Assembly (NCBI GenBank): GCA_902794005.1
Contig: CADBFO010000001.1
Span: 58,422 to 122,421, forward strand
DNA length: 64,000 nucleotides
Origin: an uncultured Bacteroidia bacterium
GTDB lineage: Bacteria; Bacteroidota; Bacteroidia; Bacteroidales; UBA932
Reading direction: 5' to 3'
Positions 16,184-24,261 of the stretch are shown one piece after another. Position 1 is the stretch's first letter, and every line of letters starts with the position of its first letter. The position numbers and the translations under genes were made by a program. The notes under the pieces are model-generated. The model had not been told where the DNA came from. It ran no database searches and saw nothing but the letters and a program-made list of their open reading frames with translations.

Positions 16184-16816
16184 TTAAATTTCAGGCACTT
16201 CTCCCTTATTTTCGAGCTTTTCTTCCGCTTTTTCAATACTTTTTTGCTGCTTGGGACGCGTATTCAGGGAATTCATGGCACGGGCTATTCCGATGGTCGA
16301 AACATCCTTGACACCCTGAATGATACGAGATGCCAACTCAGGAACAGCCGCCTTCTCTTCCTCTGAAAAGTCGCTGAGGACATAATCCACCTGACGGCCG
16401 CGGGAAAATTCGTTCCCAATTCCTATCCGGATGCGGGCCCACTGGTCACTCTCCAGCTTCAGGGTAATATCCTCAAGCCCGTTATGACCGCCGGAAGAGC
16501 CGCCGGGGCGCATCCGGATGGTCCCGAACGGGAGGTTCAAATCGTCCGAAATCACGATGAGGTTTTCCAGGGGAAGATGCAGTTTCTGCATCCAGTACCG
16601 GACTGCATTTCCACTCAGGTTCATATAGGTGGAAGGCTTCAGCAGCACGAACCAACGGCCTTTGAAGGAGACTTCCGCCACGTCCCCGTATCGATCGGTC
16701 CTGAAAAGGACATTGGATGCCTGAGCCCAGGCATCCAATACCATAAATCCCATGTTGTGCCGGGTATTGGCGTATTCCGCGCCAATGTTGCCCAGTCCTA
16801 CAACAAGATACTCCAT
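16184..16816 (-). CDS. pth: Peptidyl-tRNA hydrolase
   Basis: This enzyme releases tRNA from peptidyl-tRNAs that drop off ribosomes. The N-terminus YLVVGLGNIGAEYANTRHNMGF contains the catalytic His20 and the conserved Asn10. LLKPSTYMNLSG, VISDDLNLPFG and RPGGSSGGHNGL are further family motifs. The protein has 210 residues. The last 25 or so form a charged tail (RPKQQKSIEKAEEKLENKG) beyond the usual length of about 185. It starts two bases after the end of rplY and is transcribed with it, a pairing frequent in bacteria. Confidence 0.96.
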   Translation of the reverse strand: MEYLVVGLGNIGAEYANTRHNMGFMVLDAWAQASNVLFRTDRYGDVAEVSFKGRWFVLLKPSTYMNLSGNAVRYWMQKLHLPLENLIVISDDLNLPFGTIRMRPGGSSGGHNGLEDITLKLESDQWARIRIGIGNEFSRGRQVDYVLSDFSEEEKAAVPELASRIIQGVKDVSTIGIARAMNSLNTRPKQQKSIEKAEEKLENKGEVPEI

Positions 16817-16818
16817 TA

Positions 16819-17409
16819 TTACTGGTTCGCGGCCTTGGCAGCCTCCTGAGCCGCCTGCTGCATAGCACGGGTGGTCTTCACGGAGCAGATGATGGTGTTC
16901 TTGTCGGAGACAATCTGGAGACCGTCGAACTTGAGGTCGCCGGCGACCATGCGCTTGTCCAGCTCCAGAGGAGTGACATCGACGTCCAGCTGGTCGGGAA
17001 GGTCCTTCATGAGGGCGCAGACCTTCAGGCTGCGGGCGCTCTGGGTGAACTTACCACCGGCCTGCACACCGACCGGATGACCGGTGATGTTCAGCGGAAC
17101 GGAAATGACGATGGGCTTGGTCTCATTGACGGCGAGGAAATCCACGTGCAGGCAGTTGTCCTCTACCGGGTGCCACTGATACTCGTGGGCGACGGCGGTG
17201 TACACCTTGCCACCGAGATTCAGGTCCACAATATAAGAAGCGGGCGTGTGGGTAAGACCCTTCAGCTCTTTCTCATTAACCGTGAAAAGGATGTTCTCCA
17301 TGCCCAGTCCATACAGATTGCAGGGAACCAGGCCCTGGGCGCGGAAGGCCTTGATAACAGCCTTGTTGCCCTTCTGGCGGATTTCGCCATTCAGCGTAAA
17401 ATGCTTCAT
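16819..17409 (-). CDS. rplY: Large-subunit ribosomal protein bL25 (Ctc form)
   Basis: This 5S-rRNA-binding ribosomal protein is in its long form, with an N-terminal L25 beta-barrel (about 1-92) and a C-terminal Ctc/TL5 domain. Recognisable segments are RQKGNKAVIKAFRAQGLVPCNLYG near the start and HVDFLAVNETKPIVISVPL in the middle. The 196-residue protein ends in an Ala/Gln-rich tail (MQQAAQEAAKAANQ). It is first of a two-gene operon with pth and has a strong promoter. Confidence 0.95.
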   Translation of the reverse strand: MKHFTLNGEIRQKGNKAVIKAFRAQGLVPCNLYGLGMENILFTVNEKELKGLTHTPASYIVDLNLGGKVYTAVAHEYQWHPVEDNCLHVDFLAVNETKPIVISVPLNITGHPVGVQAGGKFTQSARSLKVCALMKDLPDQLDVDVTPLELDKRMVAGDLKFDGLQIVSDKNTIICSVKTTRAMQQAAQEAAKAANQ

Positions 17410-17496
17410 TACAATAATTTGATAAAAATGTGTTACTCAGTACTCTCTTGCAAGCACCCCATTGCACCAAAAACCTTTGCGGCTTTTTTAAGCGCG

Positions 17497-17527
17497 CAAA
17501 GGTAATAAAAATAATTGTATTTACAAA
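17497..17527 (-). promoter_or_regulatory. Promoter of rplY-pth
   Basis: On the minus strand, TTTG (17527 to 17524), a 19-base spacer and TACCTTTG (17504 to 17497) match both consensus boxes exactly. The leader to the rplY ATG is about 80 bases. The -33 box lies four bases past the tpiA stop codon. Confidence 0.82.
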
Positions 17528-17531
17528 AGAA

Positions 17532-18287
17532 TCAGAAGCTTTCCGCAATTCCCAGGAAGTCATCGGCCTTGAGGGCGGCGCCGCCGATCAGGCCACCGTC
17601 GATATCCTTCTCGGCGAAGAGTTCCTTCGCATTGGAGGGTTTGCAGGAACCGCCGTAGAGAATGGTCATGTCCTCGGCGACCGCGGCACCGAACTTTTCG
17701 GCGATGACGCTGCGGATGCAGGCATGGATTTCTTCGGCCTGGGCGGCGGTAGCGGTTTTGCCGGTGCCGATGGCCCATACCGGTTCATAAGCGATCACCA
17801 CGTTCTTCAGATCATCGGCGGTGAAATGGTAGAGGACGTTCTTGGTCTGGGCGGTCACCACGTCAAAGTGCTTGCCGGCCTCACGCTCGTCCAGGTTTTC
17901 ACCCACGCAGAGAATCACCTTCAGGCCGGCCTCCAGGGCGAGCTTGGTCTTGACGACCAGCTTCTCGTCGGTCTCGCCATAGTACTGGCGGCGCTCGGAG
18001 TGACCCAGGATGGTGTACTGGCAGCCGATGGAGGTGAGCATGCTCACGGCCACCTCGCCGGTATAGGCACCTTTTTCATGGTCGGCGCAGTTCTGGGCGC
18101 TGAGGCAGACCTTGGAGCCCTTCAGGACATCGGCCACGGAGGCCAGATGGGTGAACGGAGGAGCGACGACAAGTTCCACGCCGGCGGGGAGGCCCTTGGC
18201 TTTTTCCACAATTGCTTTTGCAAGTTCTACACCTTCGGGAACGGTGGTGTTCATTTTCCAGTTCCCTGCTACAATCAATTTACGCAT
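17532..18287 (-). CDS. tpiA: Triosephosphate isomerase
   Basis: This glycolytic enzyme interconverts dihydroxyacetone phosphate and glyceraldehyde 3-phosphate. The 251-residue TIM barrel has GNWKMN with Lys11, the electrophile His96 in ILGHSERR and the base Glu168 in AYEPVWAIGTGKTA. The C-terminal phosphate-binding segments LYGGS and GGLIGGAAL are also present. No TAnnTTTG box was found directly upstream. The 130-base region before it contains a large structured repeat, so expression may come from an unrecognised promoter or from read-through of the upstream kinase/acyltransferase pair. Confidence 0.97.
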   Translation of the reverse strand: MRKLIVAGNWKMNTTVPEGVELAKAIVEKAKGLPAGVELVVAPPFTHLASVADVLKGSKVCLSAQNCADHEKGAYTGEVAVSMLTSIGCQYTILGHSERRQYYGETDEKLVVKTKLALEAGLKVILCVGENLDEREAGKHFDVVTAQTKNVLYHFTADDLKNVVIAYEPVWAIGTGKTATAAQAEEIHACIRSVIAEKFGAAVAEDMTILYGGSCKPSNAKELFAEKDIDGGLIGGAALKADDFLGIAESF

Positions 18288-18309
18288 AACTAACTAACTT
18301 TAAAAAGAC

Positions 18310-18409
18310 GGGGCCGACAAAAAGCAGATTCTTCGGCAGGCGAACCTGTCCCGGAAATGACGTAGGATCGTCATGCTGAACGGAGTGAAGAATCTTTTTG
18401 GCCGGCCCC
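18310..18409. repeat. 100-base structured intergenic element (long imperfect inverted repeat)
   Basis: The outer arms 18310-18334 and 18387-18409 pair over about 22 positions (GGGGCCG, CAAAAAG and GATTCTTC blocks). Inside are two further hairpins: CAGG-CGAA-CCTG at 18337-18348 and ATGACG/CGTCAT at 18357-18374. Read on the minus strand, the outer stem ends just before a run of five T. The element could therefore terminate transcription of the acyltransferase gene, which ends at 18418. The phrase GTCATGCTGAACGGAGTGAAGAATCT resembles interspersed intergenic repeats I recall from other bacteria. Copy number in this genome cannot be judged here. Confidence 0.7.
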
Positions 18410-18417
18410 ATTGCAAA

Positions 18418-19323
18418 CTATTTCACGGAAATGACGGCAGAAGCGATGGAGTTGAGTTTCACGTCCACGGAATCTGCACGGGAGGCCAGGATGCAAGGGA
18501 CCTTCGTACCCACCAGGAAACCGGCCTGGCGCACATCCCTGGCCAGTTTGGAATTGGTCTTCCAGAACACGTTGGCACTCTCGATATTGGGGAAGAGCAG
18601 GCAGTCGGCATCTCCGGCCACGGGGCTCTTGAGCTTCTTAATCTGGACGGACTCCTCGTCAATGGCGACATCCAGGGCCAGCGGGCCGTCGCCGATGGCT
18701 TTGATCTGGCCACGGTCGCACATCTTGGCCAGCATGGCGCCCTCGATGCAGGCGGGCATGCTGTCCAGCATCTGCTCGGAAGCGGCGATAAAGGCAATCT
18801 TGGGCATGTCGATGCCGAAACTGCGGGCGACACCGGTCACAAAGCCGGCCATCTTCACTTTCTGACGGAAATCCGGAGCCGGTATCACGGCCATGTCGGT
18901 AATGAAGATCAGCTTGTGGTAATTGGGATTCTCGATGACCCCCACATGGCTCAGCAGGCCCTTCGGAGGAAGCAGGCCGCATTCCTTGTTCAGGATGGCA
19001 CGGAGGAATTTGTCCGTGGAGCAGAGGCCCTTCATGAGGACATCGCCCTCTCCGTCGTGAACCATGCGGACCGCCTCGGCCACGGCTTTGAGCTCGTCCT
19101 TGATATCCACAATCTGGAATTTGGCCATGTCGATCTTGCACTCTCCGCAAACTTTGGAGATAAGGTCTGCGTCGCCTACCAGGGTAACTTTCACAAAGCC
19201 CTGGTCGGACGCCAGGGAAGCGGCCTCGATGGTGTGGGAGTCCACGCCCCAGGCGGCAATCATTCTCTTGCAAATGCCTTTGGATTTAAGCTCGGCAAAA
19301 AGCTCGTTGAAATTGCTGATCAT
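18418..19323 (-). CDS. Phosphate acyltransferase of the phosphate butyryltransferase type
   Basis: A cytoplasmic enzyme that exchanges CoA for phosphate on a short acyl-CoA. At 301 residues it is the length of Ptb rather than the usual Pta. The C-terminal run GPLALDVAIDEESV followed by SPVAGDADCLLFPNIESANVFWK is the Ptb/Pta signature region. KGLCSTDKFLRAIL and GLLSHVGVIE are also typical of Ptb. It lies four bases downstream of an acetate-kinase-type gene, so the two probably act in sequence from acyl-CoA through acyl phosphate to carboxylate plus ATP. Whether the acyl group is acetyl, propionyl, butyryl or branched is not certain. The Ptb-type sequence and the altered kinase pocket favour a longer chain than acetyl. 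Confidence 0.85.
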   Translation of the reverse strand: MISNFNELFAELKSKGICKRMIAAWGVDSHTIEAASLASDQGFVKVTLVGDADLISKVCGECKIDMAKFQIVDIKDELKAVAEAVRMVHDGEGDVLMKGLCSTDKFLRAILNKECGLLPPKGLLSHVGVIENPNYHKLIFITDMAVIPAPDFRQKVKMAGFVTGVARSFGIDMPKIAFIAASEQMLDSMPACIEGAMLAKMCDRGQIKAIGDGPLALDVAIDEESVQIKKLKSPVAGDADCLLFPNIESANVFWKTNSKLARDVRQAGFLVGTKVPCILASRADSVDVKLNSIASAVISVK

Positions 19324-19327
19324 AGTT

Positions 19328-20542
19328 TTATTCTTGATTTTCTAATACTAAATGCATGGTATCACGGGCAATCACCAGCTCCTCGTTGGTACAGATGAGG
19401 GCGGCCTTCACCGTAGAATCTTCCGTGGTGATGATGGTGTTCTGCTCGAAAGCGACGTTGGCTTCGTAATCCACCTTGAGGCCCATGTAGGAGAAATTCT
19501 CCAGCACGCGGCGGCGCAAACGGCTGTTGTGCTCTCCGATGCCGCCGGTGAAGACGATCAGGTCCACCCCGTTCATGGCCGCCACATAAGAGCCGATATT
19601 CTTGATAATGTCATAGGTGAACTTCTTGAGGGCAAGTTTGGCCTTGGGGTCTCCTCCGTTGGCCAAGTCGTCCAGTTCACGGGCATCGGAGGTTTTGGTG
19701 GAAACGCCCAGGAAGCCGGACTTGCGGTTGAGGATCACGGACATCTCGTCGGGAGTTACGCCCAGTTTGTTCTCCAGATAGATGACGGCGTTGGCGTCGA
19801 TGTTGCCCACACGGGTACCCATAATCATCCCCTCCAGCGGGCTGAATCCCATGGAAGTGTCCACGCACTTGCCGTTCTGGATGGCGCAGATGGAACTTCC
19901 GGCGCCCAGGTGGCAGGTGATAATCTTGGAATTGTTGATATCCAGACCGGCCAGTTTGGCTCCTTCTCCGGCCACAAACTGGTGGGACGTACCGTGGGCG
20001 CCATAGCGACGTACGCGATACTTTTCATAATACTCGTACGGAAGACCATACATATAGGCATAAGCCGGCATGGTCTGATGGAAAGCGGTATCGAACGTTA
20101 CGACCTGCGGAACGGAAGGAAGCACATGCTGCATGGCATGGATTCCCAGCAGGTGGGCCGGATTGTGGAGCGGGGCGAAATCCGCGCAGAAAGCGATCTT
20201 TTCCAGCACGTCGTCATTCACAAGGACGGAACCGGCAAAGAAATCGCCGCCCTGCACGATACGGTGGCCCACCGCCTCGATGTCTTCCAGGGACTTCAGG
20301 ACGCCGGTTTCCTTGTCGGTAATGGCTTCCAGAATGAGTTTCATGCCCACTTTGTGATCGGCGATGGGGACATCTTTCACAATCTTGTCCTTGCCGGTGG
20401 GTTTGTACTGAAGGATACCGGCAGGCAGGCCGATTTTTTCCGCGATACCTTTGGCGATGATATCGTACACGTCGTCGCTCTTCATGTCCAGAAGCTGATA
20501 CTTGATGGACGAGCTGCCGCAGTTGATAACAAGAATGATCAT
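19328..20542 (-). CDS. ackA: Acetate kinase family protein (ASKHA carboxylate kinase)
   Basis: This 404-residue kinase forms ATP from an acyl phosphate. The N-terminus IILVINCGSSSIKYQLLD, FDTAFHQTMP at about 150-159, DTSMGFSPLEGM at about 228-239 and FTGGIGEHN near the C-terminus are acetate kinase signatures, and the length fits AckA rather than butyrate kinase. In the normally invariant YGFHGTSH, Phe is replaced by Ala182. By alignment with the Methanosarcina enzyme this Phe lines the acetate methyl pocket, while the other pocket residues (V96, L125, P235) are kept. GNID replaces the usual GDID. Paired with a Ptb-type acyltransferase, the enzyme may prefer larger acyl groups. The symbol reflects family, not proven substrate. 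Confidence 0.88.
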   Translation of the reverse strand: MIILVINCGSSSIKYQLLDMKSDDVYDIIAKGIAEKIGLPAGILQYKPTGKDKIVKDVPIADHKVGMKLILEAITDKETGVLKSLEDIEAVGHRIVQGGDFFAGSVLVNDDVLEKIAFCADFAPLHNPAHLLGIHAMQHVLPSVPQVVTFDTAFHQTMPAYAYMYGLPYEYYEKYRVRRYGAHGTSHQFVAGEGAKLAGLDINNSKIITCHLGAGSSICAIQNGKCVDTSMGFSPLEGMIMGTRVGNIDANAVIYLENKLGVTPDEMSVILNRKSGFLGVSTKTSDARELDDLANGGDPKAKLALKKFTYDIIKNIGSYVAAMNGVDLIVFTGGIGEHNSRLRRRVLENFSYMGLKVDYEANVAFEQNTIITTEDSTVKAALICTNEELVIARDTMHLVLENQE

Positions 20543-20584
20543 GGTTTATTTGTGATTGTAAGTATTTATTCGCATTTATTCATG

Positions 20585-20592
20585 CAAAGATA
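20585..20592 (-). promoter_or_regulatory. Candidate -7 box of the kinase-acyltransferase operon
   Basis: On the minus strand TATCTTTG (20592 to 20585) matches TAnnTTTG; no convincing -33 was seen. The predicted leader is about 35 bases. The box overlaps the first possible start (20582) of the divergent ComEC-like gene, which favours that gene's later start at 20618. Confidence 0.5.
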
Positions 20593-20617
20593 CGAAATTA
20601 TTGCTAATTTCGCACGT

Positions 20618-21697
20618 ATGGCCGAGGCGAAAAGCATAGAAACGCTGTCCGTCACCTTTACGGCAGGCGTCATCGCAGGGACCGGGCTCTCCGGAGCCGG
20701 TCCTGTCCTCCCCTTCCTGCTGCTTTCGCTGCTGGTTCTCCCCGTCGCATTCTACCACCGCCTGGTGCGCATGCCATCGGCCGGAAGCACGGCCATCCTG
20801 GCCCTGACATTCCTGATTCTGGGCATGTTCTGCGCCTGGAACGGAGCCCAGCCCGGCATTGCTTTCCGCAGTTTCCCGGAAGAATATGCCGGCCGGGCGG
20901 TGGAAAGGCTCCGGGGCCTGATCGACGCCATCCCTTTCCGGGCCGATGAAACCGCCCCTCTTCTCAAAGCCCTCCTCGCCGGAGAGAGGAGCGGGCTTTC
21001 GCGCGAAACCACAGCCCTCTTCCGGGAAAGCGGCGCCTCCCATCTCCTGGCGCTCTCCGGACTTCACATCGGCATCATCTATCTGTTTTTCGACAAACTG
21101 ACACAAGTCATCGGCCATACGCGGACCGCCCGGGTTCTGCGCTACGCCGCCATTCTTTCCGGAGCCGGCTTCTTTACCCTCATGACCGGCGCCGGCCCCT
21201 CCATCGTCCGGGCTTTTCTGTTCATCGCCATCGGCGAAACGCTCCGTCTCACGGGACGGCGGCGGAATTCCATAAGGGTGCTCTCCCTGGCCCTGCTGGT
21301 ACAACTGGCAGTGAACCCGGCTGCCGTCCGCAACCTGGGGTTTCAGCTTTCCTACCTGGCCATGGCCGGCATTTTCCTGCTTTATCCGATTCTGGCAAAA
21401 TGGTACCCGGAGGGCAGTTCCGCAAACCCGCTCCGCCGCATTTGGAACATGGCCTCCCTCAGTATCTCCTGCCAGGTTTTCACCGCTCCCCTGGTCTGGC
21501 TGCGATTCCATACCTTCCCCGTTTACTTCCTCATTACCAATCTTCTGGCCATTCCCCTTACAAGCATGTTGATGGGAGCGTCCGTCCTGACTGTCGGCCT
21601 GGGGGCTTTCGGCGCCTGCCCGGACCTCCTGATAAAAACGACAGACAGCCTTTGCCGCCTGCTGCTGACTGTGCTGGAAGTCATTGCCTCAATGTAA
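20618..21697 (+). CDS. Short ComEC/Rec2-type membrane protein (competence domain only)
   Basis: The 359-residue protein has many hydrophobic segments and the ComEC competence-domain signature. This includes LLKALLAGERSGLSRETTALFRESGASHLLALSGLHIGII followed by ARVLRYAAIL, TGAGPSIVRAFLF and NLGFQLSYLAMAGIFLLYP. ComEC forms the inner-membrane channel for DNA uptake. Usual Bacteroidetes ComEC proteins are much longer, with an N-terminal DUF4131 OB domain and often a C-terminal metallo-beta-lactamase domain. Here DUF4131 is reduced to a few helices and no nuclease-like tail is present. The end is a clean stop that overlaps the convergent apbE gene by 17 bases. I chose the ATG at 20618 because the earlier ATG (20582) lies in the divergent promoter. 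Confidence 0.8.
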   Translation: MAEAKSIETLSVTFTAGVIAGTGLSGAGPVLPFLLLSLLVLPVAFYHRLVRMPSAGSTAILALTFLILGMFCAWNGAQPGIAFRSFPEEYAGRAVERLRGLIDAIPFRADETAPLLKALLAGERSGLSRETTALFRESGASHLLALSGLHIGIIYLFFDKLTQVIGHTRTARVLRYAAILSGAGFFTLMTGAGPSIVRAFLFIAIGETLRLTGRRRNSIRVLSLALLVQLAVNPAAVRNLGFQLSYLAMAGIFLLYPILAKWYPEGSSANPLRRIWNMASLSISCQVFTAPLVWLRFHTFPVYFLITNLLAIPLTSMLMGASVLTVGLGAFGACPDLLIKTTDSLCRLLLTVLEVIASM

Positions 21698-22703
21698 AGC
21701 CGGGGCTGGCCCATTCTTTCATTGCCCCGTCGGCATCTTCATAGATGAGATAGCCCTCCAGGCCGGGGGTGGCAAGAAGAAGCGCCCTGGCCTCTTCCAG
21801 CCCCAGAACCATGCACCAGGTGGCCAGGGCATCGGCATCGGCGGCACTTTCGGCCGATACCACCGTAGCGCTCAAAAGGTTATGGCTAACCGGATAACCG
21901 GTTCTGGGATTGATGGTATGGGCATATTTGCGGCCGTCCCGGATATAGAATTTCCGGTAATTCCCGGATGTCACCACGCCACAGGGTTTCTCCCCGGAGG
22001 TCCAGATGCCGTCCAGTTCTTCGGACGCTTCCTCCGGCTGGTCTATGGGACGGTCTATCCCGACGGCCCACTCTTTTCCGGAAGGATTTACTCCGTCGCA
22101 CCAGATTTCGCCGATGTCCACCAGCATGTCCTTGACGCCGATACGATACAGAAAGCGCGCGACGACATCGCAACTGTACCCCTGGGCGATGGCGTTGTAA
22201 TTAAGCTGCGGCAATCCCAGGGACGCCGGATCCACCAGCCCGTCCTCGACAGGCAGGGCCTCCGGCAACTGCCCCATGCCGCATTTCTCCAGCAGGGCCG
22301 ACACTTCCTCTTCAGAGGGGAAACGGCTGTTTTTGAAACCGAAGCCCCAGGCGTCATAAACCGGACCGGCGGCACAGTCCACAAGGCCTCCCGAACGCTG
22401 CCAATACTCCCGTGCCAGGCGATACATCTCCAGAAAAAGAGGGGTGGCCGGCACCTTCTCCCCCGCATTGAAACGGGCCACGAGTGATTTCCTGTTATAG
22501 CCGGAAAGCGTTGTATCTATCTGCAGAAGAAGGGCATCCACGCTGTCACGAAGCGCTTCCACAGGAAGCCGGACGCCTTTCATGTTCAGTTTGACCGAGT
22601 AGGTGCCGCCCTGTGCATAACCGGTGATTTGGACATACCGGTCTCCCTGCCGGGCGCAAGCGATCGCCAGGAAAAGGAAACATAGCAAGAGGAGTTTTTT
22701 CAT
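21681..22703 (-). CDS. apbE: FAD:protein FMN transferase ApbE (lipoprotein)
   Basis: This magnesium-dependent enzyme attaches FMN covalently to Thr/Ser of target flavoproteins such as the NqrB/NqrC and RnfD/RnfG subunits. The 340-residue chain starts with a lipoprotein signal (LAIAC, Cys16), placing it on the periplasmic side of a membrane. Family segments include GGTYSVKL, the KSLVARFNAGE region, YNAIAQGYSCDVVARFL with DMLVDIGEIWCDG, INPRTGYPVSHNLLSATVV and DADALATWCMVLG. The last Asp-containing segment is the usual metal/nucleotide site. It stands alone on its strand with no target flavoprotein genes nearby. Confidence 0.93.
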   Translation of the reverse strand: MKKLLLLCFLFLAIACARQGDRYVQITGYAQGGTYSVKLNMKGVRLPVEALRDSVDALLLQIDTTLSGYNRKSLVARFNAGEKVPATPLFLEMYRLAREYWQRSGGLVDCAAGPVYDAWGFGFKNSRFPSEEEVSALLEKCGMGQLPEALPVEDGLVDPASLGLPQLNYNAIAQGYSCDVVARFLYRIGVKDMLVDIGEIWCDGVNPSGKEWAVGIDRPIDQPEEASEELDGIWTSGEKPCGVVTSGNYRKFYIRDGRKYAHTINPRTGYPVSHNLLSATVVSAESAADADALATWCMVLGLEEARALLLATPGLEGYLIYEDADGAMKEWASPGFTLRQ

Positions 22704-22768
22704 CTTGGCAAGAAATTTGCGTAAAATTACAAAAAAATAGCGATATTTGTAGGTTGAGAAGTTTGTAT

Positions 22769-23737
22769 ATGAAAAATTTGAGACTGTTCTCCATACTCCT
22801 TGTCTTTGCCCTTGCCTTGCTCTCCTGCAAGAAAAAAGAAGAAGAAACCAACCGGCCCTCCCTGAGCGGGTTGAGCATCAATACCGCCATTCCCTTCATG
22901 CGGGAAGGCGGCTCACAGACTTTCAGGCTGGACCTTTCGAGACTCACCACCTCAGACAAAAGCACGCCCGGACCGCTGGGCGTGGCATGGCAGATTACCG
23001 GCTCGACAAGAGACACCCTTACCCGGGACGTCAAAGCCAGCAATCCCCCCTATACCGTCACACCGGACAAGGTGGGCAACTATACGGTCAGCTGCTACAT
23101 CTTCTCCATGGACGAAGAATACTACAGCACCTCCGTCGCCACCTCTTTTTCCGTCATCGATCCTGACACCGCCCTGACCGGCCAGGAGGTCGATCAGCTC
23201 ATCGTCATCGGGGACAAATCCTACTGCGCCTTCGAAGCGGGCGGACTCACCTGGATGGGACAGAACCTCTACGGCACGTCGGCCGGCAAGGATTACAAGG
23301 ACTGCGAAGTGGTGTCGGACGTTTTCGGCCGCTACTATACCTGGGAAGAGGCCCAAACAGCCTGCCCGGACGGCTGGCGCCTTCCTACCGCCCAGGAGTT
23401 CGACTCCATCCTGGGAACCGTGGCCGGAGACCTCATGGTAGATGCCAAATTCCAGGACACGACGATGTGGTCCTACTGGCCCCAGGTCAAAATCACCAAC
23501 GCACACAAGTTCAATGCCATCCCCACCGGCTACATGGACCTTTCCACGGAAGACGCCATGTTCGGCTATATGGACTACGCCTGCTGGTGGACGGCCGATG
23601 AAATGGAAGACGAGCGGGAGTGGGGCATTTACCGCTACATCTATGAAGACGAGCCCAACATCCTGAAAGGCAAAGGAAGCAAATCCTCCCTCGCCCTCAA
23701 CGTACGCTGCGTCAAAGAAATAGAAACCGAAGACTAA
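22769..23737 (+). CDS. Lipoprotein with FISUMP domain
   Basis: A 322-residue secreted lipoprotein (lipobox LLSC, Cys20) from the ATG at 22769. An upstream in-frame TTG at 22754 is rejected because it would spoil the signal peptide. The N-terminal half resembles an Ig-like or PKD-like beta domain (about residues 45-135). The C-terminal half contains the FISUMP fold (TIGR02145 type). It shows GGLTWMGQNLYGT, YYTWEEAQTACPDGWRLPTAQEFDSIL, CWWTADEM and a final LNVRCVK. Such domains are frequent on Bacteroidetes surface proteins and have no assigned activity. A weak promoter (TTTG, 22 bases, GATATTTG ending at 22749) lies upstream. Its stop overlaps the convergent lolA-like gene by four bases. Confidence 0.82.
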   Translation: MKNLRLFSILLVFALALLSCKKKEEETNRPSLSGLSINTAIPFMREGGSQTFRLDLSRLTTSDKSTPGPLGVAWQITGSTRDTLTRDVKASNPPYTVTPDKVGNYTVSCYIFSMDEEYYSTSVATSFSVIDPDTALTGQEVDQLIVIGDKSYCAFEAGGLTWMGQNLYGTSAGKDYKDCEVVSDVFGRYYTWEEAQTACPDGWRLPTAQEFDSILGTVAGDLMVDAKFQDTTMWSYWPQVKITNAHKFNAIPTGYMDLSTEDAMFGYMDYACWWTADEMEDEREWGIYRYIYEDEPNILKGKGSKSSLALNVRCVKEIETED

Positions 23738-24261
23738 CGCAAGTCCGTAATCACGAAATTCTCAGAAAGCGATTTCCCGTCCAGCGAGAAGTCGCTTTTT
23801 CCCTGCAGCTCCCCATAGACAATATCCTTGAGAAAAAAACGGGCCTGCGTGTCATCATCCAGGGTAAGGGTCACATCCAGGAAATCCTTTCCGGAAGAAT
23901 TGACGGTAATCCGGTCCCTGTATTGCCTGTAGGAGGAAATGAAAAGAGCCGGATTGGTAAAGAGGTCTTCCTTCTCCACCTTTTCGATGACCATCTCACC
24001 GGCCGCCTCGTCCACGGACCAGCGGGTGTTGCCGTCGCTCACCACCTTCAGGCCCAGGCCTTCCATCCGGTAGGCATTCCCCTCCACGCAGACTTCCCCG
24101 TCGGTGACGGGCGCAAACGCCTCTCCGTTCCGGGACAGGGAATAAGTATAGTGGAAGCAGACCCGATGTCCTTCCACCTTGTCCAAAAGAGGAATATTCC
24201 CCTGGGCGCCGGCGCAGAGGCAACAAAAGAGGATTCCAAAAACGCTTATGAGCTTTCTCAT
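23734..24261 (-). CDS. LolA-like outer-membrane lipoprotein carrier
   Basis: A 175-residue periplasmic protein with a cleavable signal (about 1-19, ending in CAGA) and a beta-rich body. It resembles the LolA half-barrel, with paired strands GNAYRMEGLGLKVVSDGNTRWSV and the helix/strand pattern ending in FVITDLR. LolA ferries lipoproteins from the LolCDE transporter to the outer membrane. Sequence conservation is weak, so context matters: the start overlaps the end of ftsK by four bases, and lolA directly after ftsK is a common Bacteroidetes order. It is the last gene of the DUF4290-ftsK-lolA operon. Confidence 0.75.
   Translation of the reverse strand: MRKLISVFGILFCCLCAGAQGNIPLLDKVEGHRVCFHYTYSLSRNGEAFAPVTDGEVCVEGNAYRMEGLGLKVVSDGNTRWSVDEAAGEMVIEKVEKEDLFTNPALFISSYRQYRDRITVNSSGKDFLDVTLTLDDDTQARFFLKDIVYGELQGKSDFSLDGKSLSENFVITDLR

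Noticed and set aside
19352-20617. N-terminal extension of the ComEC-like frame by 422 codons
   Set aside because: This part is antisense to the kinase gene and gives a non-hydrophobic, repeat-like peptide; the membrane protein begins at 20618.
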